A stretch of 64,000 bases of DNA, taken from NCBI GenBank assembly GCA_021822385.1, contig JAKARC010000002.1:100352-164351 (forward strand), given 5' to 3'. The notes beneath the pieces were generated by a model. That model was not told where the DNA came from. It saw only the letters and a list, made by a program, of their open reading frames with translations, and made no database searches. Origin of the DNA: Pseudomonadota bacterium (GTDB lineage: Bacteria > Pseudomonadota > Gammaproteobacteria > Steroidobacterales > Steroidobacteraceae). Positions 16,672 through 25,667 of this stretch are shown here, in pieces. The first letter of the stretch is position 1. Every line of letters begins with the position of its first letter. The position numbers were made by a program, and so were the translations under genes.

Positions 16672-19557
16672 TTATGAACTCTTTCTGATCGGCGTCGCCG
16701 CCTTGCGGGCGCGCGTACGCGCATCCGAGGTCAATCGCGACGTCTTGCGCGCTGACTTCTCTGTCGTCGTGGAATGCAGCGCCGCATCAACCAACGTGCC
16801 CTGTTCACGCGCATGCGCCGGGCCGATGCCGGTGGCGGGCGCAGCGGCCGGAGCCCGTCCCGCATATAGGAGCTCGATGCCCGCCTTGAGCGGCTCGGTC
16901 AAGCGATGGCGGATCTGATACCAGGCACCCTGATTCTGCGGCTCCTCCTGACACCACACCACCTCGCGCAGATTCGGATAACGCACTAGCGCCGCCCGAT
17001 ACTCCTCGCTTGGGAATGGGTAGAGCTGCTCGATGCGCACCAGCGCCACATCGCGGATGCCGGACTTGCGCCGCGCCTTGAGCAGATCGAAATACACCTT
17101 GCCGCTACAAAAGACCGCGCGGTGAACGCCGTCGACGGGTAGATCGTCGATTTCGTCGATCACACGCGCGAACGCCCCGCTCGCCAAGTCCTCGAGAGCC
17201 GAAACCGACAGGTCGTGGCGCAACAGACTCTTTGGCGTCATCACGATGAGTGGCTTGCGGAAGGTCTGCAGCATCTGCCGGCGCAGCATGTGAAACATCT
17301 GCGCCGGAGTCGACGGCACACACACCTGCATGTTGAACTCCGCGCACAGCTGCAGGAAGCGCTCCAGACGCGCCGAGGAGTGCTCCGGTCCCTGCCCCTC
17401 GTAGCCGTGTGGCAGGAACAGCACCAGTCCGCAGTAGCGTTCCCATTTGGCCTCACCGGAGCTGATGAACTGATCGATGATCACCTGCGCGCCGTTGGCG
17501 AAATCGCCGAATTGCGCCTCCCAGATCGTCAAGCACCCCGGCTCGGTGGTCGAATAGCCGTACTCGAAGCCGAGCACCGCCTCCTCCGACAGGACCGAAT
17601 CGATGATCTGCACCCGCGGCTGACGCTCGAGAAGATGCTGCAGCGGAATGTATTGAGTCGGACTACCCTGGTCGTGCAGGACGGCGTGCCGATGGAAGAA
17701 CGTGCCCCGTCCGCTGTCCTGGCCGCACAAGCGCAGCGAATAGCCGTCCTCGACCAAAGAGGCGTAGGCGAGCAGCTCCGCGCAACCCCAATCGAGCGGC
17801 ATCTCGCCGGCGTGCATCTGCCGCCGGTGGGTCATGATCTGCGCGACGCGCGGATGCAGCGTGAAGCCTTCGGGCAGATCGGTCAGGCGCTCACCGAGGA
17901 ACTGCAGGCGCTTCGCTTCGACCCCCGTGCCCACCCGTTCGGTCCAGTCCGACTGAGCATAGCGCGTCCAGTCGACCGTGAATTGATTGCCGATCATCCC
18001 CAGCGCCGCACGCGCCAGGGGTTTGCCCTGATCGAGACCATCGCGATATTGGGTCACCAGGGACTCGGGCTCAGATTCGTCGATGACTCCCTCGCTGATC
18101 AGCCGGTCCGCATACAGCTTACGCGTCGTTGGATGTTCACGAATGGCCTGATACATCTGCGGCTGAGTGGCCGCCGGCTCGTCCGCCTCGTTGTGCCCCA
18201 GACGCCGATAACAGACCAGATCGATGACGACGTCCTTGTGATAGCGCTCGCGGTAATCGAGCGCCAGGCGCGTCACGAATACCGCCGCTTCCGGATCATC
18301 CCCATTGACATGAAAAATGGGCGCTTCCAGCATCTTGGCGACGTCACTGCAATAGTGCGTTGAGCGCGCATCGCGTGGATCGGAAGTGGTGAATCCCACT
18401 TGATTATTGATGACGATGTGCAGCGTGCCACCGGTGTAAAAACCGCGCGCCTGCGACAACTGCAGCGTCTCCATCACGACACCCTGGCCCGCGAAGGCCG
18501 CATCGCCATGGATCAGAACCGGCAACACGCGTTCGCCGAGCGCGTCGTTGCGTCTTTCCTGGCGCGCCCGTACCGACCCCTCGACCACCGGATTGACCAC
18601 CTCGAGGTGCGACGGGTTGAACGCAAGCACGGTATGCACATTGCCCGTAGGAGTGCGCAGATCCGCCGAGAAGCCCTTGTGATACTTCACATCCCCTGAG
18701 CCCTTCAAGTGGCTGAGGTCGTAATTGCCCTCGAACTCCGAAAACAGCAGTGACGGCGGCTTGCCAAGCAAATTGACCAGCACATTCAGGCGGCCGCGAT
18801 GCGCCATGCCGATCACCACCTCCTCCACACCTGCCCCGCCGCAGTGTTGGACGAGATCATCGAGCATGGGAATCAGCGTCTCACCACCTTCAAGCGAGAA
18901 GCGCTTTTGACCGACATACTTGGTGTGCAGATAGCGCTCATGCCCTTCGGCGGCGGTCAGCTGCCAGAGGATGCCGCGCTTCTCCTCGGCCGTGAAGCGA
19001 TGCTGCAGGCGTCCGGCTTGAAACCGATCTTGCAGCCACAACCGCTCGGTCGCTTCGGAAATGTGGGCAAATTCCGCCCCCACCGTGCCGCCGTAGATAA
19101 TCTCGAGTTCGCGCAGAATCTCGCGCAGCGGCATGCGTTTGGCCACCGCCTCGATACGGCTACCCGTGTAGAACTCGGTATCGAGATCCGCCGCGGACAG
19201 CTTGAAATATTCAAGCTCGAGCACATGGGGTCGGGGTCGTTGCACCAGACCCAGAGGATCGAGATGGGCGACGAGGTGCCCGCGGTTGATCCAGATCTGA
19301 ATCAGGCGTGAGACTGCGGCCTGCCGCGCATCGGTGCTGCGCCCGCCGGGTGGCGCAAGCGAGCGCCCCTGCCGGGCCCGTGCCGCCAAGCGCGCCTCTA
19401 TGGCTGAGCGCGGCTGCTCCGCGCCCGCGGTCCCGGGCAGTGCATCAAAGTATTGCCGCCAGCGGGCATCACAGCTCGCCGGGTCGCGTAGATACTGCTC
19501 ATAGAGAGTATCGAGAAAATCGGCGTTGCCGCCGAAAAGAGGTGTAGGTTCAAGCAT
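16672..19557 (-). CDS. sucA: 2-oxoglutarate dehydrogenase E1 with basic C-terminal tail
   Basis: Thiamine-diphosphate-dependent decarboxylase subunit. 961 aa. The N-terminus YEQYLRDPASCDARWRQYF is typical; the ThDP site is HGDAAFAGQGVVMETLQLS and IVINNQVGFTT. The family normally ends soon after LLYAGR-x-x-x-A-x-P-A-x-G. Here about 30 further Lys/Arg/Thr/Ser-rich residues follow (TTTEKSARKTSRL...), a non-canonical tail. First gene of sucA-sucB-lpd; sucB begins 3 bp after its stop. Confidence 0.96.
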   Translation of the reverse strand: MLEPTPLFGGNADFLDTLYEQYLRDPASCDARWRQYFDALPGTAGAEQPRSAIEARLAARARQGRSLAPPGGRSTDARQAAVSRLIQIWINRGHLVAHLDPLGLVQRPRPHVLELEYFKLSAADLDTEFYTGSRIEAVAKRMPLREILRELEIIYGGTVGAEFAHISEATERLWLQDRFQAGRLQHRFTAEEKRGILWQLTAAEGHERYLHTKYVGQKRFSLEGGETLIPMLDDLVQHCGGAGVEEVVIGMAHRGRLNVLVNLLGKPPSLLFSEFEGNYDLSHLKGSGDVKYHKGFSADLRTPTGNVHTVLAFNPSHLEVVNPVVEGSVRARQERRNDALGERVLPVLIHGDAAFAGQGVVMETLQLSQARGFYTGGTLHIVINNQVGFTTSDPRDARSTHYCSDVAKMLEAPIFHVNGDDPEAAVFVTRLALDYRERYHKDVVIDLVCYRRLGHNEADEPAATQPQMYQAIREHPTTRKLYADRLISEGVIDESEPESLVTQYRDGLDQGKPLARAALGMIGNQFTVDWTRYAQSDWTERVGTGVEAKRLQFLGERLTDLPEGFTLHPRVAQIMTHRRQMHAGEMPLDWGCAELLAYASLVEDGYSLRLCGQDSGRGTFFHRHAVLHDQGSPTQYIPLQHLLERQPRVQIIDSVLSEEAVLGFEYGYSTTEPGCLTIWEAQFGDFANGAQVIIDQFISSGEAKWERYCGLVLFLPHGYEGQGPEHSSARLERFLQLCAEFNMQVCVPSTPAQMFHMLRRQMLQTFRKPLIVMTPKSLLRHDLSVSALEDLASGAFARVIDEIDDLPVDGVHRAVFCSGKVYFDLLKARRKSGIRDVALVRIEQLYPFPSEEYRAALVRYPNLREVVWCQEEPQNQGAWYQIRHRLTEPLKAGIELLYAGRAPAAAPATGIGPAHAREQGTLVDAALHSTTTEKSARKTSRLTSDARTRARKAATPIRKSS

Positions 19558-19685
19558 GCTGGCAGCGACTATCGCAATTCAGTAGTGTAACGGAAAGGGT
19601 ATGCGCGCGGAATATGCTTCCCCGCAGCGGCATCGAATCCACACGTGCATGTGCCAGCTACAGACACACGCCGCCTGCTCGCGTC

Positions 19686-20168
19686 TCAAAGCATGCCGAG
19701 CAACGCAAGCTCATAAAAAATGAGTCCGATGTAGGCCAGCAGCACGCCATAAAGTATGAGCCGCACGGGGATCCAGCCGAAGACCCGCAAGCGTGCGAGC
19801 AGCGTCAGGCAGACGATGCCCCCGCCGGTCAGCGCGATCTTCACGAGAACGAAGATCGCAGGCGATCCGCGCACGAGCGAGACCAGCATTGGGTTGACTT
19901 CCCGGGCGCCGCGATTGAGCAACATCAGGGTGAGCAGCGCATCGGCGCAGGAGAGCGCCATGATCGCCACGGCAACCGCAAGCCACCAGGGATGATGCCA
20001 GTCGACCGAGCCGAGGCGATTTTCCCCCGCGCGCCGCGGACCGTGGCGGCGCGGCCGTACACTCCCTTGCCAGAGGGCCCGGAAAATTCTGCGGCGTCGA
20101 TCCGACTCGCTGCGGCGTTCGAGCTCCGGCTGCGAGCCCACCGCGCGACGTGAGATCGGTTTGGACAC
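19686..20168 (-). CDS. DUF5658-like membrane protein
   Basis: 160-aa protein, GTG start. A charged cytoplasmic N-terminus (ERRSESDRRRR) is followed by three predicted helices: WLAVAVAIMALSCADALLTLMLL, a middle helix around FVLVKIALTGGGIVCLTLL, and ILYGVLLAYIGLIFYELALL. The arrangement of an early helix with SCADALLT followed by GAREVNPM resembles the DUF5658 family of small membrane proteins, function unknown. It stands alone between sucA and tRNA-Arg. Confidence 0.7.
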   Translation of the reverse strand: MSKPISRRAVGSQPELERRSESDRRRRIFRALWQGSVRPRRHGPRRAGENRLGSVDWHHPWWLAVAVAIMALSCADALLTLMLLNRGAREVNPMLVSLVRGSPAIFVLVKIALTGGGIVCLTLLARLRVFGWIPVRLILYGVLLAYIGLIFYELALLGML

Positions 20169-20490
20169 TTCTCGGCATTACTTTGCGCTGTGCTCGGACG
20201 ATTGTAGGGTCGAGTCCCGCAGGCGCCGCCCGCAAGGGCCTGAACTGTGACCGCCATCGCAGCCCCGCAGACGCGCGCAGCACTGCACGCCCCTCGCCCG
20301 AGTCCGGCAGGCGGCTTGCCCGCAGTATAGTCCGGCCGCTCCCGCAGACGCGGACCGCCCCCCATAGGAGAGAAGGCCGGCGCCCCTGTTCGAGAGAGGC
20401 ATAGCGAAGTGCGGCACGCGATCGGCTGCCCCGAGTCGCCGACGCAGGCCTGTGCGGAGGCGTGAGGCCGCCTCTGGGCCGGAAAACTTG
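20169..20490. other. intergenic, no gene seen
   Basis: High-GC spacer between the DUF5658-like gene and tRNA-Arg. Open frames here lack family resemblance and recognisable ribosome sites. I see no hairpin with a T-tract. Confidence 0.5.
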
Positions 20491-20567
20491 TGGCGCCCCG
20501 GACAGGAGTTGAACCTGTGACCTCACCCTTAGGAGGGGTGCGCTCTATCCAACTGAGCTACCGGGGC
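20491..20567 (-). tRNA. tRNA-Arg (anticodon CCU)
   Basis: Minus-strand cloverleaf: acceptor GCCCCGG/CCGGGGC, D stem GCUC/GAGC, anticodon stem CACCC/GGGUG with loop CUCCUAA (anticodon CCU), T stem ACAGG/CCUGU, discriminator G and an encoded CCA at 20491-20493. It thus differs from the tRNA-Lys of this window, which lacks encoded CCA. Confidence 0.96.
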
Positions 20568-20652
20568 GCCGTCGGCACAAGTGTACCGGATCGCCCGCGG
20601 ACAACGCTCGCCGGAGTGGCGGCGCCGCGCGCACGCGCCGCACACCGACCTC

Positions 20653-21897
20653 TCAGGGGCCCGGTGTGGCACATCGAAGCTGGGCGCTGATGTCTTTGGA
20701 GAACTCGCCCGTCACCAACAGCCGGTGTTCCACATCATCCATGATCTCGACGCGATTACGCCCGGCCGATTTCGCCCGATACAGCGCCTCATCGGCAAGC
20801 TGCAAGGCACCATGGCAATTGCGCGATGCGCTCGGCTGCAGCACTGCGACCCCAATACTCACCGTGAGCACGGGCCCGCAGCGCGAATTGTCGTGCTCAA
20901 GCGCGAGCGCCTGCACGGCGCAGCGCATTGCCTCGGCAATCGCCGCCGCTTGCGTACGATCGACCTCGACGAGGATCACCCCGAATTCCTCGCCTCCGTA
21001 GCGGGCCAGCAAATCGATCGCCCGAGGCATGCAGCCCTGCACCGCCCGGGCGACACTGCGCAAAGCCGCATCACCGGCCTGGTGCCCATAACGATCGTTG
21101 TAAGCCTTGAAATCGTCAACGTCGAGCATGAGGATCGCGAGCGGTCGCGCAGCGCTCTTCGCCTCACGCCACAGACGGGTCAACGCCTGATCGAACACCA
21201 GCCGGTTGCTCGTCCATGTCAACGCGTCCTGGCGGGCGAGTTCACTGAGGAGGTGACGCTCGAGGAACTCGAGCCGGGCGTGCCGCTCAATCAAGCGCAC
21301 CGCGACTGCACACCCAGCCAGTGTCATCAGCAGCAGGACAGTGCCACTCACCAGCACGCCCTGCGGCAGATGCAGCGTGAGCGCCGTGCCGAAGGCGCTG
21401 ACGAACGCTGCAACTGCACACAGCAAGCCGGCCCGAAAGGGCAGTCCAAGCAGTACCAGCGGGCCCATCATCAGCAATGGCAGCAGCATCATGACCGCCG
21501 GTGCCCCGCCGGCGGTCAGCCTGACCGCCGTGTACGCCACGATCACGCCGCGCAGTGGCACGAGCCAATAGGCGAGCCGCAGGTACAAGCGCTCGTACAG
21601 GCTGCTGAAGGCGACGCCGACGAGCGGCAGGCTGCACAATCCAATTATCGCGAGCATCAGCGCGCGCACCGGATCTATGAAAAATGCGCCCGTCGCCGCG
21701 AGCTGCGCACAGCGCAGCAGGAGCAGCAGCAGCACCAGCAGGCAGGCGAAACGCACGACGGGTCGCTGCATCTGCAAGCCGTCGCGCACGAATTCCCGCT
21801 CGAGTTCCCGGGGAAAGCGGACCGGCGCGGGACTTTTGCGCAGCTGCGCTGCGTATTTGGAATCCGGTAGCGCCTCGAGATCGAGCTGCAGTGTCAT
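20653..21897 (-). CDS. membrane-bound diguanylate cyclase (GGDEF domain)
   Basis: Makes cyclic di-GMP. About 414 aa from MTLQLDLEAL. The N-terminal half has several hydrophobic helices (FACLLVLLLLLLRCAQLAA, ALMLAIIGLCSLPLVGVAF, VMMLLPLLMMGPLVLLGLP, VSGTVLLLMTLAGCAVAV), probably six. The C-terminal GGDEF domain has the catalytic GGEEF in ARYGGEEFGVIL and an inhibitory RxxD site at the correct spacing (RAIDLLARYGGEEF), so it should be active and product-inhibited. No EAL domain and no receiver domain. Adjacent to tRNA-Arg with no operon partners. Confidence 0.92.
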   Translation of the reverse strand: MTLQLDLEALPDSKYAAQLRKSPAPVRFPRELEREFVRDGLQMQRPVVRFACLLVLLLLLLRCAQLAATGAFFIDPVRALMLAIIGLCSLPLVGVAFSSLYERLYLRLAYWLVPLRGVIVAYTAVRLTAGGAPAVMMLLPLLMMGPLVLLGLPFRAGLLCAVAAFVSAFGTALTLHLPQGVLVSGTVLLLMTLAGCAVAVRLIERHARLEFLERHLLSELARQDALTWTSNRLVFDQALTRLWREAKSAARPLAILMLDVDDFKAYNDRYGHQAGDAALRSVARAVQGCMPRAIDLLARYGGEEFGVILVEVDRTQAAAIAEAMRCAVQALALEHDNSRCGPVLTVSIGVAVLQPSASRNCHGALQLADEALYRAKSAGRNRVEIMDDVEHRLLVTGEFSKDISAQLRCATPGP

Positions 21898-22501
21898 GCG
21901 GGTTGGACCTTGGCAAAGCACGCCGAGGATAAACGCACGCCGCGCGATGCGATGTGATCAAGCTCAGGGTCTCGGCGGAGAGCCATTACGGCCGGCATGC
22001 AGTACCTTCAGTACAATCAGCCCACCCTCGACATTGGCCACGGCGGCGCGGCGCTGTGCCCCGGCACTCGCCCTTGTCCAGGCCGACGGCCCGAGTCCGG
22101 GATCGTCGCGCGACGCGCCATCGTGCGGGGTGGCGCATGGATCCCTGCGGCGCGCGCACGTTCACCTTGTACTCACGAGTGCTATAGTATTTCTTGTCAT
22201 GATGAGGCTGGCGCTCGACCCCTAGGTGGTGGACGTGCTGATGCCCGATCTGGTGGGGCGTGATCTCAGACCGTCGGCCTTTCTACTGCACCCATTGTAT
22301 CTTGTGGCGAAACCGCCCTGCGCCGCTCGCTGTGGGCATGCAGGCCATCACCGGCGCGGCGATCCACCCGCAGCGAGCGTCCAGGATGCAATCCGCCCGC
22401 GCGCCAAGGCCCCGGTGAATACTCGTCATGCACGTGGCCGCCTCCTCAAGCGCAGCAATGCCCGGCAGCGTGAGATTCGGGCGCAAGTGAACCGTGCCCG
22501 C
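21898..22501. other. 604-bp intergenic region, mostly unexplained
   Basis: Between the diguanylate cyclase and the rlpA-like gene. Open frames here do not look coding. A promoter-like pair at 22161-22188 is listed separately; if real, the rlpA-like message would carry a leader of about 300 nt. Confidence 0.4.
22161..22188 (+). promoter_or_regulatory. possible sigma-70 promoter upstream of rlpA-like gene
   Basis: TTCACC (4/6 match to -35) and TATAGT (5/6 match to -10) with a 16-bp spacer, in a locally AT-richer patch of an otherwise GC-rich spacer. Weak evidence by eye only. Confidence 0.3.
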
Positions 22502-23149
22502 ATGCCCCTGCGCTGGATTGCACTCGCTGCAGTGCTCGGCGCGCTGTCCGGTTGTGCGTCCGCCCCGCCGGTACGGGCGCCACACAACGGCTACTGCGTC
22601 GCCGATCATGGCTGCTATCGGGTTCTTGCTAGTGCGACCGGTTACAGAGCCACTGGGGTTGCCTCCTGGTACGGCACCGGGGATGCCGGACAGCCGACCG
22701 CGAGCGGTATGCCGTTCGACCCGAACGCCATGCGCATCGCCAACAAGGTACTGCCCTTTGGCACCTGGGTGCGGATACGCAATCTGCGCAACGGACGCGA
22801 GGCCGTCGCCATGGTCGACGATCGCGGACCGTTCTACGGCGGTCGCATCATCGACGCAACCCCCGCCGTGGCCCGTCAGCTGGGCTATTTCCTGGATGGA
22901 ACCGCTCCCGTTCAGGTTGTGGCGATTCCGCCCGCCGAGCTCACCGCGGCGCAACGCGAGGCAGCGCGCGCAGATGAGCGTCATGCAATTCAATACGCAC
23001 GAGAGCATCCCCACGAACTGCTTGCCGAAGCCGGTCACTTCGCCTTGCGCGGTGTCATCGACATCACTTCGACCGGATTCCACCTGGCGGTGGGTGTCGT
23101 ATGGGATACGCTTGAGGTCGGTTACGACATCCTGCGGCACATCTTCTGA
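22502..23149 (+). CDS. RlpA-like double-psi beta-barrel lipoprotein with altered active site
   Basis: 215 aa from MPLRWIALAA; lipobox LSGC at about residue 18. The DPBB domain has VASWYGTGDAGQPTASG, MVDDRGPFYGGRIIDATPAVARQLG, diagnostic of RlpA. No C-terminal SPOR domain; the tail instead ends in a hydrophobic DITSTGFHLAVGVVWDTLEVGYDIL segment. Pseudomonas RlpA cleaves naked glycan strands using Glu120, Asp123 and His131; here the aligned positions are Met70, Asp73 and Asn81 (GMPFD...RIANKVLP instead of GEPYD...TAAHKTLP). Lytic activity is therefore doubtful. Confidence 0.85.
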   Translation: MPLRWIALAAVLGALSGCASAPPVRAPHNGYCVADHGCYRVLASATGYRATGVASWYGTGDAGQPTASGMPFDPNAMRIANKVLPFGTWVRIRNLRNGREAVAMVDDRGPFYGGRIIDATPAVARQLGYFLDGTAPVQVVAIPPAELTAAQREAARADERHAIQYAREHPHELLAEAGHFALRGVIDITSTGFHLAVGVVWDTLEVGYDILRHIF

Positions 23150-23206
23150 AACGCCCGATGCCCTCGGCCGCTATGGACCCCGCGGTTTCGGGCGAGACGC
23201 GGCCGC

Positions 23207-23620
23207 CTAGGGTTCAATCTGGCCGCGTATCGCGCCCGCCGGATGCTTGTGCGTGTGCACGTTCAGATACAGATCCCCGGCCAGATACTCCCGGTACTGC
23301 GCAGGGGTCAGTCTCGATCCCGCAGGGACATACCAAGTGTGATCGGCCCCCCGTTTCAACCAGATGACAATTGGTCCGTTGGTGCCCCGGGCCCCCTGGT
23401 GAATGTGCACCATGAACGGCCTGATCCCGTGCACGACCACATCACCGGATACCCGTCGCTGCCGCGTCACGGTGATGGTCGCATGACCGCGCCCCGAAGT
23501 CTGCACAGCAGGAACCTCCTGGGCGCCCGAGAGCACGATCTGCGAGGTATGCGCACTCGCCAGACCGATTCCAGCCGCCAACACCAGAAGGGCTGCGGCA
23601 CGCTTGAGATATGCATGCAT
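23207..23620 (-). CDS. CHRD-domain secreted protein
   Basis: 137 aa from MHAYLKRAAALLVLAAG, with a signal peptide likely cleaved after GLASAH. The rest matches the CHRD (chordin) domain: LSGAQEVPAVQTSGRGHATITV, then FMVHIHQGARGTNGPIVIWL and LYLNVHTHKHPAGAIRGQI. CHRD proteins are exported and of unknown role in bacteria. The gene converges with rlpA-like across a 57-bp gap and is not in an obvious operon. Confidence 0.85.
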   Translation of the reverse strand: MHAYLKRAAALLVLAAGIGLASAHTSQIVLSGAQEVPAVQTSGRGHATITVTRQRRVSGDVVVHGIRPFMVHIHQGARGTNGPIVIWLKRGADHTWYVPAGSRLTPAQYREYLAGDLYLNVHTHKHPAGAIRGQIEP

Positions 23621-23772
23621 AAAAACCACCACACCGGAATCAGTACGCACGGGCCACCGTACCACGCTCGCCCGACTCCCGCCAGGGCCGACAGCTTCCA
23701 GCTCAGGTCGCGCTGAAGCCAATGGCAGCCATCCGGGCATGCGGACCGGCCGGCCGCATCCGCGCCGACGCC

Positions 23773-24858
23773 CTACCTCGACACACCGCAGCGCGCCAGC
23801 ACTTCGCGCAGATCCCGTATGGGCGGGAAAACCTCGTTGTTCCAATCCGACCCTTGCGCATCATGCGCACGTTGCTCGTATTCGACAATTTCCTTGTCCT
23901 CGAGAAAGATCCTCTCGGTAAACCAGGTGACGAACGGCCAGACCACATGGATCAACCCCGGGATTGGCGGCTTTTTCACCGACAGAAATCCAAAGGTGCG
24001 ATTGGTGCGTTGCTCGGCGTCGATGGGCGTGTAGCACAGCCACACGTCAAGAACCGGATCCTGCGACTCCTCGATGTTGCGTCCAACCCAGACCTTCAGG
24101 CTCTGCGAAGGATAGTCGGTGCGGATGCGCATATGATCGCGAAAATCCTTACGCGCGTCGCCGCGTGAGCGCATCATGTCGACGATGACCCGCTCGCCCA
24201 TGCTCGACTTGCCCTCGGTCCTGCTGAACGTGTATTCAACCTGTGCCCAGTTCTCACCATGCTGACGCCCGAGACAGCTCGCGCGGATTGAGCCCATCTG
24301 CTTGCGATGCAGGAACTGATGATTCATGTCGAAGAGATTCTCGTGCATGAACGTATAGTGACAATTCACCTCACGATTCAGCCTGCGGGTCTTGTATTGT
24401 CTGTGCCCCGCTGCACCGAGAGCACTCGGTAGCCGGGCTTCGGCGAGCGCCGGGTTGCCCGGAAACACCAGGATCAGGCCGTCGATCTCGCGCACCGGAT
24501 AGCTGCGCACACCGTTCGGCCGGCGCTCCTTGCCAAGGTACGGCACGTCCACGCACTTGCCGATCCTATCGTAGGCCCAGCCGTGGTAATGGCATTTCAG
24601 CTGATCGCCGCACACAACTCCGAGGTGCAACGGCACCTGACGATGGGCGCACCGGTCCTCTAGCGCGTACACTTGCCCGCTCTGCCCGCGATACAACGCG
24701 ATCGGCTCGCCGGCGAAGTGGCGTCCGATGATCTTCCCTCGGCCGACCTCGTCCGACCACGCCAGCGGATACCAGTAATCGGGATTCGCCGCTGAACGGC
24801 GTAGATCCGCGGCTCCTGCCCGACCTGTGGAAGACAACGTCGCCTGTTCGTCCGACAT
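23773..24858 (-). CDS. Rieske non-heme iron oxygenase, alpha-subunit type
   Basis: 361 aa from MSDEQATLSS. The Rieske [2Fe-2S] motif is CAHRQVPLHLGVVC...CHYHGW (C-x-H...C-x-x-H), and the mononuclear iron site is ENLFDMNHQFLHR. Downstream regions resemble ring-hydroxylating or sterol/terpenoid-type oxygenases, but I cannot name a substrate. No reductase or ferredoxin partner is adjacent. Nearby oxygen-using enzymes (diiron protein, flavin monooxygenase) suggest a shared secondary-metabolic or modification role. The ORF can be extended to 25026, but without a family match. Confidence 0.88.
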   Translation of the reverse strand: MSDEQATLSSTGRAGAADLRRSAANPDYWYPLAWSDEVGRGKIIGRHFAGEPIALYRGQSGQVYALEDRCAHRQVPLHLGVVCGDQLKCHYHGWAYDRIGKCVDVPYLGKERRPNGVRSYPVREIDGLILVFPGNPALAEARLPSALGAAGHRQYKTRRLNREVNCHYTFMHENLFDMNHQFLHRKQMGSIRASCLGRQHGENWAQVEYTFSRTEGKSSMGERVIVDMMRSRGDARKDFRDHMRIRTDYPSQSLKVWVGRNIEESQDPVLDVWLCYTPIDAEQRTNRTFGFLSVKKPPIPGLIHVVWPFVTWFTERIFLEDKEIVEYEQRAHDAQGSDWNNEVFPPIRDLREVLARCGVSR

Positions 24859-25196
24859 CTGCCGCCCCTTTGCTGTGATGTTATCAAATGTGGCAGTGTA
24901 CCCCTTTGATGTGACTGCCGCGAGGCATGAGTCGAACGCGCACCGATTCGACTGGATCGAACGCCTGCTACCGGGACTTCGAGCCAGTGCCCGGCCGACG
25001 GCAGCTGCCGGGTTGACACTCGTCAACGCCTCAAGGCACGCTTATGCATTGCATACCCGCATACCCGCGATCACAGCGGGGCGCTCAGGTATCCCTCGAC
25101 CCGCGCGTGCATCGATGACCAGTCGCAGAATCGCGACGCGCGCGGCGGCTGGACCTACGCGCGACAGCCGGGCGAGGCACGAAGAATCTCAGCGTC
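24859..25196. other. intergenic upstream of the Rieske gene
   Basis: No gene recognised. It contains a dyad ATCAAA (24883-24888) with its reverse complement TTTGAT (24905-24910), 16 bases apart and about 25-50 bp upstream of the Rieske start. A regulator could bind there, but nothing identifies which. Confidence 0.35.
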
Positions 25197-25430
25197 TCAG
25201 CAGGTTGCGAGCTCAATGTGCTCGATGACAAACTCATCACTCGATACGCCGCGCTGGCGCGTGCGAAATGCCGCATATAAAGAGATCGCATCGGCTCCGG
25301 CACGGCGAACTTCGGCGGGCACCTTGGGCACCCGCTTGCGAGTGGCGAAGCGCGATTGAACGATGCCCGTGTCCTCCAGGGTGATCTGCACCGTATCGCC
25401 GCTATCGATGCTATCGACTGTCCCGACCAT
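25197..25430 (-). CDS. small conserved-looking hypothetical protein
   Basis: 77 aa, MVGTVDSIDSGDTVQITLED at the start. The early segment alternates Val/Thr/Ile in a beta-strand-like manner (GTVDSIDSGDTVQITL), possibly a small beta-barrel, and the end is EFVIEHIELATC. Codon use is consistent with a real gene. It precedes the Rieske gene on the same strand by about 340 bp. No family recognised. Confidence 0.5.
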   Translation of the reverse strand: MVGTVDSIDSGDTVQITLEDTGIVQSRFATRKRVPKVPAEVRRAGADAISLYAAFRTRQRGVSSDEFVIEHIELATC

Positions 25431-25667
25431 CTGTCTCGCTCTCCTGCGGTTTGATCCGTCGCAACGCGACCCGCGTGCACACGGCTCGATCTCTACGCAC
25501 GGAGATTAGCGACCGGATACACGCCCTCTTGAAGCGGAATTGCAGAAATCTGCATTGCTGCGGCGCTGCGGCAAGGGTTTGCCGCAGCGCCGGCGGCAAT
25601 GTCGTGCCGCGCACTACAGACGGGGCGGCGGCACGGTGCCGGGACAGGCGGCGTGCACCACGGCACC

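Noticed and set aside
17215-18363. 382-aa plus-strand frame inside sucA
   Set aside because: Antisense to conserved sucA motifs; no recognisable domains.
23150-23206. terminator between rlpA-like and CHRD genes
   Set aside because: GC-rich CGGCCGC/GCGGCCG arms exist, but they are far apart and there is no T-tract.
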